Position numbers and translations under genes: made by a program. Positions 8,120 to 13,123 of a DNA stretch of 14,592 nt are shown here, piece after piece. A model generated the notes under the pieces. That model was given only the letters and a program-made list of their open reading frames with translations, did no database searches and had not been told where the DNA came from. Origin of the DNA: an uncultured Collinsella sp. (lineage in GTDB: Bacteria; Actinomycetota; Coriobacteriia; Coriobacteriales; Coriobacteriaceae); NCBI GenBank assembly GCA_902474645.1, contig CABRWN010000034.1, forward strand, positions 1 to 14,592, in the 5' to 3' direction. Numbering within the stretch: position 1 is the stretch's first letter; every line of letters starts with the position of its first letter.

Positions 8120-8156
8120 AACCGCCACAAAGGGGACAGGCACCTTTGTGGCGGTT
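8120..8156. repeat. 14-bp hairpin repeat in the mgtA leader with GGGGACAGGCACC
   Basis: AACCGCCACAAAGG (8120-8133) pairs perfectly with CCTTTGTGGCGGTT (8143-8156) around the 9-nt loop GGACAGGCA. As in the other hairpins, GGGGAC sits at the 5' side of the loop on the plus strand. It lies between mgtA and the small upstream ORF, so it would be inside the mgtA leader RNA if transcription starts near 8309. Confidence 0.75.
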
Positions 8157-8177
8157 TTGACGATCGGTTCGTGGCGC

Positions 8178-8249
8178 TTATGCGAATACGGAATCCTCGC
8201 GGCGTGCCGAGGGCGACATGCAGGTTTTTCGACTATGACTGCCTTCCAT
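8178..8249 (-). CDS. Candidate 23-residue leader ORF upstream of mgtA
   Basis: On the minus strand AAGGAGGT (8255-8262) lies five bases before an ATG at 8249, the strongest ribosome site in the window. The ORF encodes MEGSHSRKTCMSPSARREDS followed by VFA and a TAA stop at 8178. It ends 140 bases before mgtA on the same strand, with the 14-bp hairpin between. Enteric mgtA is controlled partly by a short translated leader (mgtL), so a leader-peptide role is a fair hypothesis, but this peptide is not rich in proline or acidic residues like MgtL and shows no similarity that I recognise. It could also be a free small protein or chance. Confidence 0.4.
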   Translation of the reverse strand: MEGSHSRKTCMSPSARREDSVFA

Positions 8250-8315
8250 GGCACACCTCCTTATGGACGGGCGCAGCGCGCTTTGGGTATCTCGTACCCG
8301 TTTTAATCCGCCCGT

Positions 8316-8344
8316 ATTCTTGATGAGGGGGTTTGACATGTCAA
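8316..8344 (-). promoter_or_regulatory. Candidate promoter for the mgtA leader transcript
   Basis: Reading the minus strand, a perfect TTGACA (8344 to 8339) is followed by a 17-base spacer and AAGAAT (8321 to 8316), four of six matches to TATAAT. Transcription would begin near 8309, about 60 bases before the leader ORF and 270 before mgtA. The -35 box lies inside a palindrome (next entry). Confidence 0.4.
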
Positions 8345-8349
8345 CCCCC
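8327..8349. promoter_or_regulatory. Palindromic operator-like site over the mgtA -35 box
   Basis: The core GACATGTC is self-complementary and is flanked by TT/AA and by GGGGG/CCCCC, giving an 11-bp inverted repeat with one extra T (one of 8332-8334) on the left arm. It reads TTGACA on both strands. Its place between divergent mgtA and pyrE suits a repressor site, but no regulator can be named. Confidence 0.4.
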
Positions 8350-8475
8350 ATTGTTCGGAAAACCGTTGCCCCTGACAAAGCCTTTACAGAATGCCGTGGC
8401 CTCAAAGCGCGCCCGCATCGACGCTTCGCCTGCGCTAAACTGGAAGGCACGTACGCGATTACGAGAGGAGCCCGC

Positions 8476-9156
8476 ATGGAGGCTTACAAGCAAGAGTTCA
8501 TCAAGTTTATGGTCGAGTCCGACGTTCTTAAATTCGGCAGCTTTACGCTCAAGAGCGGCCGTCAATCCCCGTTCTTTATGAACGCCGGCGCTTACGTGAC
8601 GGGCTACCAGCTCAAGAAGCTGGGCGAGTATTACGCCCAGGCTATCCACGATAACTTTGGCGACGACTTTGATGTGCTGTTTGGGCCGGCCTACAAGGGT
8701 ATTCCGCTGGCCGTCGTGACCGCGATTGCCTACCACGAGCTGTACGGCAAGGAGGTCAAGTACTGCTGCGACCGCAAGGAGGCCAAGGACCACGGCGCCG
8801 ATAAGGGCAACCTGCTGGGCTATGAGCCCCAGGACGGCGACCGCGTGGTCATGGTCGAGGACGTCACCACCAGCGGTAAGTCCATCGACGAGACCTATCC
8901 CAAGGTCAAGGCTGCTGCCGATGTCGAGATCAAGGGCCTGATCGTGTCCCTCAACCGCATGGAGGTCGGCAAGGGTGGCGTGACCACCGCGCAGAAGGAG
9001 ATCGAGGCCAAGTACGGTTTCCCCGTCGCGAGCATCGTCTCCATGGCCGAGGTCGTCGAGACTCTCTACAACCACGAGATCGACGGCAAGGTCGTCATCG
9101 ACGATGAGCTCAAGGACGCCATCGACGCCTACTACGAGCAGTACGGAGTTCGTTAG
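8476..9156 (+). CDS. pyrE: Orotate phosphoribosyltransferase
   Basis: The protein is 226 residues; the ATG at 8476 has AGAGGAG seven bases upstream, and a longer reading frame from 8248 lacks this support. OPRTase joins orotate to PRPP to form OMP in de novo pyrimidine synthesis in the cytosol. Visible features are the N-terminal LKFGSFTLKSGRQSPFF, typical of PyrE substrate binding, the segment FGPAYKGIPLAVVTAIAYHE near 74-93, a loop with CDRKEAKDHGADKGNLLG, and the PRPP-binding signature VVMVEDVTTSGKSID at about 124-138. All catalytic-looking Lys/Asp residues of the family appear intact. No other pyr gene lies in the window, so pyrE is apparently unlinked here. It is divergent from mgtA and is followed directly by a stem-loop. 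Confidence 0.96.
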   Translation: MEAYKQEFIKFMVESDVLKFGSFTLKSGRQSPFFMNAGAYVTGYQLKKLGEYYAQAIHDNFGDDFDVLFGPAYKGIPLAVVTAIAYHELYGKEVKYCCDRKEAKDHGADKGNLLGYEPQDGDRVVMVEDVTTSGKSIDETYPKVKAAADVEIKGLIVSLNRMEVGKGGVTTAQKEIEAKYGFPVASIVSMAEVVETLYNHEIDGKVVIDDELKDAIDAYYEQYGVR

Positions 9157-9183
9157 TTACGCGGGTTTACCAACCCGCGTAAC
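9156..9183 (+). terminator. Stem-loop directly after pyrE
   Basis: GTTACGCGGGTT (9156-9167) pairs perfectly with AACCCGCGTAAC (9172-9183) around a 4-nt loop; the first base is the last base of the pyrE stop codon. No T-tract follows, so it may stabilise the 3' end or act with Rho rather than terminate by itself. Confidence 0.6.
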
Positions 9184-9196
9184 CACTTGACGCTGC

Positions 9197-9295
9197 AAAC
9201 CCGCCAGAGCGGCAATCTGCCTTTCAACTTCGGCGGCATGACCAGAAGGTCAATGCCGCCTCGTTTCAAGGCACCTTGCTCGCTCTGGCGGGTTT
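9197..9295. repeat. 99-bp nested palindrome
   Basis: AAACCCGCCAGAGCG (9197-9211) pairs over 15 bp with CGCTCTGGCGGGTTT (9281-9295). Inside it is a second stem: GGCGGCAT plus GACC (9232-9243) with GGTC and ATGCCGCC (9248-9260), with one unpaired A and an AGAA loop. Weaker complementarity (TGCCTT with AAGGCA) joins the two. It could be a mobile repeat (MITE/REPIN-like), a structured RNA, or a 3'-end element. Confidence 0.65.
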
Positions 9296-9336
9296 TCGCT
9301 GTCGTTGCCAAAACATCGGCGGTGCCGTTGCCGTGG

Positions 9337-9371
9337 GGGTACTCATTGGGGACGTACTTAAATGAGTGCCC
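9337..9371. repeat. Hairpin repeat C with GGGGACGTACTTA loop
   Basis: The stem 9337-9347 with 9361-9371 (one G-T pair) encloses GGGGACGTACTTA. Bases 9341-9368 are identical to 3341-3368, about 6 kb away, showing that this is a dispersed repeat. Confidence 0.8.
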
Positions 9372-9378
9372 GCAGAGT

Positions 9379-9442
9379 GAGAGTGGATAATCTCCCGTTT
9401 TTGGTCTGTTTGCGGGCTCAAAGTGGGAGATTATCCACTCTC
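9379..9442. repeat. 18-bp perfect inverted repeat, different family
   Basis: GAGAGTGGATAATCTCCC (9379-9396) and GGGAGATTATCCACTCTC (9425-9442) are perfect complements, with further weak T-G and T-A pairs inward and a loop of roughly 20 bases. It has no GGGGAC motif, so it appears to be a separate repeat type inserted between members of the GGGGAC family. Confidence 0.75.
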
Positions 9443-9449
9443 GTCATTT

Positions 9450-9514
9450 CGGCACTTGGGGACGTTCCTTTTGTGCCGGCGCCTGGGGACACTCCTTGCC
9501 GAATGTGGGCGCCG
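9450..9514. repeat. Two adjacent GGGGAC hairpins (D and E)
   Basis: First unit: CGGCAC (9450-9455) with GTGCCG (9473-9478), loop TTGGGGACGTTCCTTTT. Second unit: CGGCGCC (9477-9483) with GGCGCCG (9508-9514), loop beginning TGGGGACACTCCTTG. The stems overlap by two bases. The order, GGGGACGTTC loop then GGGGACACTC, is the same as at 3279-3318. Confidence 0.7.
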
Positions 9515-9521
9515 TCGGTTG

Positions 9522-11033
9522 CTACGCGACGGTGATGGCGACCTGGGCGTAGCGGCTGCAGGGGCGCTCGGCGCGTGTCTGCACGGTGAGGGTGAGCGCG
9601 AAGCGATCGCCGGGCCGTGCGTCGGCGGGCACGACGAAAGTGGTGTCCGGCGTGCATTTTTGCCACAGCGACAGGTCTTGGGCGCCCGCATAGCTCGACG
9701 GGTCCACGGCGACATCCCAATGCGCATCGAAGCCCTTGTCGTCGGGGTCGACGATGGTCGCTGCAAGGGCGACGCGTTCGCCGGCTACGGCACTGCGATC
9801 GGCCACAACTTCGACAACATGCGCCGGATGCGAGCAGGCTGCCGGATCATGGGCACACCATTGCGCGCGGGCGGCAAAGTCTTCCTGATAGGCGCGCAGG
9901 TAGGGATTGGGGTTGTCGTCTGCAGGCGTGCTGATGGCGGCAAAAACGGTGGGTGCGTCTGCATCGGGGCGCCCATCATGAAACATGCGGCCGAGTAGCG
10001 TATCGAAGTCGGGGTCGTCGATACCGCGCAGGCCAAACGGCAGCAGCGGAATATAGGTCATGCTGTCGCCTTCGGCCATAAAGTCGCCGCGCTCAAACTG
10101 CATCGCGGGCATGCCCTCCAGGCCCCAATCCAGACGGGCATGCTTGCCAAACTGAAAGCGCTCGGGCTCGTTTTCGTAGACCTTGCCATCGCCATAGAGC
10201 ATATAGCGCGCCATGAGGGGGCCGTTTCCCTGCGTGAGATTCTGCTCGGGCCAAGGGGCCTTAAATAGCGGCAGCGTATCGGGCTGAGCCGTCTTGGCGT
10301 CGATATAGCCGCCGTACCTATAGGGCACGCGCCAAAAGACGAGCTCGGGAAAGATTTCGCGTCCATGGTCGAGCCATGAGTTGTCCTGCCCTACGCCATC
10401 GGCAACACCCATCACGCGCACCTTCTGATGGACTCGCTTCTGCACGGCGGGCCATTCGGGCATGGCGCGATAACGCTCGGCAATGCTCATAAGGGCGCGA
10501 ACGATGGTGTTCATGCCGCCCCAGCTGAGCAGCCATAACGTACGCGGGTCATCATCCAAAATCGCCTGTGCAATTACGCGGGACCCCTCAGTTTCCTCAG
10601 TTACATCACCCTCAAAGGCAACATTTCCCACAAAGGTGCGTTCGATCATCTGGGCAGGCGTGGGAAACGGCGGCTCACCGGCAGCGTCCGCATTTGCCTG
10701 CAACTGCGGCCAAGCTTGGGCATATTCATTACTCCAGAGACTCTCAATCCAATGCTCGGGAAACGGACGATACTCACGAAGCTCGCCGGCCAGCGGATCG
10801 GGCTCATGGGGCACAACATCCCACTCATAAGAGCGACGCCCTTTGGTCCGCCAATGCGAATTTACCTCGCCGAGCGTATGAACCCCATCCCCAAGAAAGT
10901 GATACTGCGAAGCCGTATACACCACAGCCTGAACATCAAGCACATTAAGATACAGAGCCAAATGAATGAGTGAGTTCATATCATCGACTTCCATATCAGT
11001 GGTAACAATCACCCGAGTCAAATTCTGGGACAT
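9522..11033 (-). CDS. Sde0182/DUF1593 nucleoside-hydrolase-like protein
   Basis: From the ATG at 11033 the protein is 503 residues; GGAG lies eight bases upstream. A TTG at 11057 in the same frame would add eight residues and has no better site. The N-terminus reads MSQNLTRVIVTTDMEVDDMN: D13, E15, D17 and D18 match the calcium-binding Asp cluster of nucleoside hydrolases (DxDxxxDD, here with Glu at the second place). The body (to about 390), with VRVMGVADGVGQDNSWLDHG and LLSWGGMNTIVRAL, matches the nucleoside-hydrolase-like domain of the Sde0182 cellulose-binding protein family. A C-terminal Ig-like beta domain follows (about 400-503), as in that family. No signal peptide is visible, so it appears cytosolic, unlike many secreted members. 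Substrate unknown; it may cleave N-glycosidic or glycan bonds. It lies downstream of the esterase on the same strand, with a large palindrome between. Confidence 0.85.
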   Translation of the reverse strand: MSQNLTRVIVTTDMEVDDMNSLIHLALYLNVLDVQAVVYTASQYHFLGDGVHTLGEVNSHWRTKGRRSYEWDVVPHEPDPLAGELREYRPFPEHWIESLWSNEYAQAWPQLQANADAAGEPPFPTPAQMIERTFVGNVAFEGDVTEETEGSRVIAQAILDDDPRTLWLLSWGGMNTIVRALMSIAERYRAMPEWPAVQKRVHQKVRVMGVADGVGQDNSWLDHGREIFPELVFWRVPYRYGGYIDAKTAQPDTLPLFKAPWPEQNLTQGNGPLMARYMLYGDGKVYENEPERFQFGKHARLDWGLEGMPAMQFERGDFMAEGDSMTYIPLLPFGLRGIDDPDFDTLLGRMFHDGRPDADAPTVFAAISTPADDNPNPYLRAYQEDFAARAQWCAHDPAACSHPAHVVEVVADRSAVAGERVALAATIVDPDDKGFDAHWDVAVDPSSYAGAQDLSLWQKCTPDTTFVVPADARPGDRFALTLTVQTRAERPCSRYAQVAITVA

Positions 11034-11295
11034 AGGAACAGCTCCAATCAAAATCAATTCAGCCAGTTACGCGTAAGGCAAGACGGGACCCACGCCCCCA
11101 TCGCCATCGACCCGGCGTGCTGCCGCAAGCGGCCGGCCAGGGTCTCAGCAATGGAAACACAGCGGGCACTGGGGTTTACCTCTGCAAACATTCCGCAGGG
11201 GGCATGGTCCGGCGCAGCGCGAAGCGCAAAGCGCCGAACCATGCATGCCCGAGGACGTTTGCAGAGGTAAACCCCAGTGCCCGCGAAGGGACGGA
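11034..11295 (-). other. Gap between the esterase and hydrolase-like genes, mostly palindrome
   Basis: This 262-bp gap separates two same-strand genes. About 160 bp of it belongs to the long palindrome (separate entry). Two short reading frames on opposite strands cross it and encode similar peptides containing FAEVNPSAR only because the arms are inverted copies; they are not called as genes. Confidence 0.5.
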
Positions 11296-11315
11296 TTACC
11301 TATCGACCCTGGCCG
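11134..11315. repeat. Very long palindrome overlapping the 3' end of the esterase gene
   Basis: The core arms 11162-11189 and 11257-11284 are perfect inverted copies over 28 bp (left arm begins GCGGGCACTGGGG). Inside, CATGGTCCGGCGC (11203-11215) pairs with GCGCCGAACCATG (11231-11243) with one mismatch, topped by a GCGC-GAA-GCGC hairpin. Outside, CGGCCAGGGTC (11134-11144) pairs with GACCCTGGCCG (11305-11315), whose bases lie within the last codons of the esterase gene. In the transcript it would form one very stable hairpin after the esterase stop (11296-11298). Confidence 0.8.
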
Positions 11316-12633
11316 ACCACTCCCAGCAGCCCACCGGCTCGCCGTCGATGAGTACGTTGCTCCCGTCGAAGTCTTGATAACACAGGTCGTTGAATTGGTG
11401 GATCCACACGCCATGGTTGAACGTCTTCTTGGGCGAGCCGTCGGCCTCGCGGTACACGCCGGTCAGGTCCTCGACATGGCTAAAGTAGGTGAGGTGCACG
11501 TTGGCGCCGGCATCACGCAGGCGAGCCGTGAGCGGCAGCACGGTCTCCTGCGGTATCACGAGCTCATCGCCCTTGGAGTGCGTAAACCACAGCGGTGTCT
11601 TGGCAAGGGCAGCAACGTCCTCGTCCGTGGCGTTGTACCACGGCGCGCAGCAGGGAAGGCCCGCGGCGAAGAACTCGGGGTAGTCGGCGCACAGGCGCAG
11701 CGTCATAAAGCCGCCGTTGGAAAGGCCGGCGACCACGATGCGGTCGGTGTCGATGCGGTCGGCATGCTCGGCGACAAACTCGTCGATGAGCGCCTTGAGC
11801 ACGGGGGAGTAGATGCTCTGGTTGGAGTGGCCGAGCTGCTCAGTGCCGTTGTCCATCCAAAACGTGGGCGACTGCGGCACGAGAACCCAGGCAAAGCCGC
11901 CAAAGTAGCGTTGGATCTGCGCCTGGCTGATGGCCGTCACGCGGTTGCCGATATAAGCGCGCGTGGCGCCCTCGCCTTGCGTAGCGCCCTTGCCCTCGCC
12001 AGCGCCGTGCAGGTACACCACGAGCGGGGCCTTCTGGGGCACGACTGTCGTTTCGGGCGCGAAGGGGTTGAAGCAGGCGGAGTCCTCGGCCTTAAAGCTG
12101 GGCTCAAAGAAGCCGTACTCGAGCGCGATGCCGTTGACGGCGGTCTTTTGCGTGGCATTGCTCCAGCCCTTGAGCGCGGGACAGATGTCGCCGCGGCAGG
12201 TATCAAAGACCAGGCCGCAGGTTGGATCGTCACCGTCATTGCCGGGAAGGGCCGCGAGCTGCGTGATGCGCAGCTGGTCGTCGAGCAAGCGCGAGCCCAT
12301 CACGCTGCCCTCGATCTTCTTGGTCAGGCGCTGCTCGGCGATCTCGAGCGCCACATGGGTGCCAAAGGCGAGCTTGCGTCCGCACTCATCGCACGGATAG
12401 GCGGCGAGGACGTCGACATAGCCTACGGAAGGTGCGGCGTGGTCGGCGCCGCGCTCTTTGCGCATCAGGATCTCGCCCGTGCGTTCATGGCGCTCTACAT
12501 ATATATGGAAGGTGCGCGCATCGATATCGTTGGCGCGAACGGTGCACGGCAGGTCGAGCACGACTTTGCTGATCCAGGGGCCAAAGTCTCCCAGCGTGGT
12601 GACGGTTGCGTAGGTGCACGATTTGAGTTCCAT
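11296..12633 (-). CDS. Cytosolic alpha/beta-hydrolase esterase with N-terminal Ig-like domain
   Basis: The protein is 445 residues; the ATG at 12633 has GAGGAGG six bases upstream. Residues about 1-130 form a beta-rich domain like the Ig-like domain of EstA-type esterases, with a CDEC pair at 81-84. Residues about 165-445 are an alpha/beta-hydrolase of the PHB-depolymerase/feruloyl-esterase-like group: oxyanion motif VVYLHGAGEG (205-214), nucleophile elbow GLSNGG with Ser305, likely acid Asp356 in HSKGDELV, and likely base His407 in FNHGVW (His386 is an alternative). The triad is assigned by motif spacing only. There is no signal peptide, so it probably acts on imported ester substrates such as acyl- or feruloyl-glycosides; the substrate is inference. 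The neighbouring hydrolase-like gene and the divergent PTS permease fit a glycoside-use locus. The final codons lie within the long palindrome arm. No frameshift is seen. Confidence 0.85.
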   Translation of the reverse strand: MELKSCTYATVTTLGDFGPWISKVVLDLPCTVRANDIDARTFHIYVERHERTGEILMRKERGADHAAPSVGYVDVLAAYPCDECGRKLAFGTHVALEIAEQRLTKKIEGSVMGSRLLDDQLRITQLAALPGNDGDDPTCGLVFDTCRGDICPALKGWSNATQKTAVNGIALEYGFFEPSFKAEDSACFNPFAPETTVVPQKAPLVVYLHGAGEGKGATQGEGATRAYIGNRVTAISQAQIQRYFGGFAWVLVPQSPTFWMDNGTEQLGHSNQSIYSPVLKALIDEFVAEHADRIDTDRIVVAGLSNGGFMTLRLCADYPEFFAAGLPCCAPWYNATDEDVAALAKTPLWFTHSKGDELVIPQETVLPLTARLRDAGANVHLTYFSHVEDLTGVYREADGSPKKTFNHGVWIHQFNDLCYQDFDGSNVLIDGEPVGCWEWSARVDR

Positions 12634-12683
12634 GAGCTGCCTCCTCTGCGCCGCGAGTGGTAAACATCAGCGGCAATACAACT

Positions 12684-12695
12684 TAAACATGTTTA
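12684..12695. promoter_or_regulatory. Palindromic site TAAACATGTTTA
   Basis: A perfect 12-bp palindrome 51 bases upstream of the esterase start, where it could overlap that gene's promoter or early leader. It contains one TAAAC/GTTTA pair, and another GTTTA follows immediately at 12696-12700. Confidence 0.45.
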
Positions 12696-12765
12696 GTTTA
12701 ATGCAGAGCTACAGAACAGGCAGATGAACTCGGTAAACGGTCAAAATGAACACTCAACAAATTAC

Positions 12766-12779
12766 TAAACATTCGTTTA
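12766..12779. promoter_or_regulatory. Inverted repeat TAAACATTCGTTTA
   Basis: TAAAC and GTTTA half-sites are separated by 4 bases. It has the same half-sites as the palindromes at 12684 and 13001 but a different spacing. Confidence 0.4.
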
Positions 12780-12797
12780 TCACCATTTAGCAGGGCT

Positions 12798-12817
12798 TTT
12801 GTTGATGGGTCAACAAA
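12798..12817. promoter_or_regulatory. Inverted repeat TTTGTTGATGGGTCAACAAA
   Basis: Perfect 8-bp arms TTTGTTGA/TCAACAAA around TGGG. It resembles an operator half-site pair more than a terminator because no T-tract follows and it lies mid-way between divergent genes. Confidence 0.4.
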
Positions 12818-12892
12818 GAATAGAGGTGTTTACCAAATTAAAAGACCACGTAAATAGGCATTTAGCAGCAGAGCGTCAAATAGACAATCCCT

Positions 12893-12933
12893 TACCGTTC
12901 AAGTACGTTCACCCCCGATTTCCTACCGTTCAC
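12893..12933. promoter_or_regulatory. Helically phased direct repeats (TACCGTTCA type)
   Basis: TACCGTTCA (12893), TACGTTCAC (12904) and TACCGTTCAC (12924) share GTTCA starting at 12897, 12907 and 12928, that is 10 and 21 bases apart, about one and two helical turns. A further GTTCA lies at 12996. The spacing suits a regulator binding one face of the helix. Confidence 0.4.
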
Positions 12934-13000
12934 CGGACTACAGACGGCAAAATTGCAACAAATTAGACGTTCCGTGTAAACTAAAGCCCGTAAACGTTCA

Positions 13001-13017
13001 GTAAACACATTGTTTAC
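13001..13017. promoter_or_regulatory. Operator-like inverted repeat GTAAACACATTGTTTAC
   Basis: Perfect 6-bp arms GTAAAC/GTTTAC with a 5-base spacer, centred about 47 bases upstream of the candidate -10 of the PTS gene. Single GTAAAC copies lie just before it at 12976-12981 and 12990-12995; the latter overlaps AACGTT and is a partial match to a catabolite-response (cre) consensus. Confidence 0.5.
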
Positions 13018-13053
13018 GACAGCGTATCCAAGGGTTCGGTGGCCGTAAGGGGT

Positions 13054-13059
13054 TATAGT
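13054..13059 (+). promoter_or_regulatory. Candidate -10 box of the PTS gene (TATAGT)
   Basis: TATAGT within GGTTATAGTC matches five of six bases of TATAAT. No good -35 box sits 16-18 bases upstream, which would fit a promoter that depends on an activator. Transcription would begin near 13066. Confidence 0.4.
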
Positions 13060-13074
13060 CGCCGAGCCAAAGGC

Positions 13075-13100
13075 GTGCCTACGCCCAAACGAGTAGGCAC
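13075..13100 (+). promoter_or_regulatory. Hairpin in the PTS gene 5' leader
   Basis: GTGCCTAC (13075-13082) pairs perfectly with GTAGGCAC (13093-13100) around a 10-nt loop. It starts a few bases after the predicted transcript start and ends 10 bases before the GGGGAGG ribosome site, so it may protect the 5' end or adjust translation. No T-tract follows. Confidence 0.5.
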
Positions 13101-13123
13101 ATGATGATATGGGGAGGGGTCCC

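Larger units (their letters stand above)
9157..9521. other. Convergent intergenic region, 365 bp, made almost wholly of inverted repeats
   Basis: Between the ends of pyrE and the hydrolase-like gene the DNA holds at least six stem-loops, listed separately, with little sequence left between them. No ORF with a ribosome site is present. Repeats of this kind commonly accumulate between convergent genes. Confidence 0.7.
12634..13123. promoter_or_regulatory. 490-bp AT-rich divergent control region
   Basis: This region separates the minus-strand esterase from the plus-strand PTS permease and is clearly more AT-rich than its surroundings. It holds no ORF with a convincing ribosome site. It has about twelve copies of TAAAC or its complement GTTTA, three palindromes, and a phased GTTCA repeat cluster, each listed separately. 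Together these suggest control of both genes by one or more DNA-binding regulators not encoded in the window. Confidence 0.6.

Noticed and set aside
8038..8320. M-box (Mg2+) riboswitch in the mgtA leader
   Set aside because: The conserved M-box segments were not recognisable; only the small ORF and a simple hairpin are visible.
9157..9521. CRISPR array in the repeat-rich region
   Set aside because: The repeats are inverted and unequal in length, without regular direct repeats and unique spacers, and no cas gene is near.
11054..11377. Two short ORFs with similar peptides (FAEVNPSAR) on opposite strands
   Set aside because: The similarity follows from the inverted arms of the palindrome; neither has a ribosome site.
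11245..12663. 472-codon open frame on the plus strand
   Set aside because: It is antisense to the esterase gene, has no ribosome site and no recognisable domain.
13109..13123. Earlier in-frame ATG for the PTS permease
   Set aside because: It would add five residues (MGRGP) encoded by the GGGGAGG ribosome site itself; the ATG at 13124 is better placed.
12634..13123. Hidden gene or pseudogene in the AT-rich region
   Set aside because: No frame of useful length with a ribosome site was found and no protein similarity was recognised; the motif density fits a control region better.
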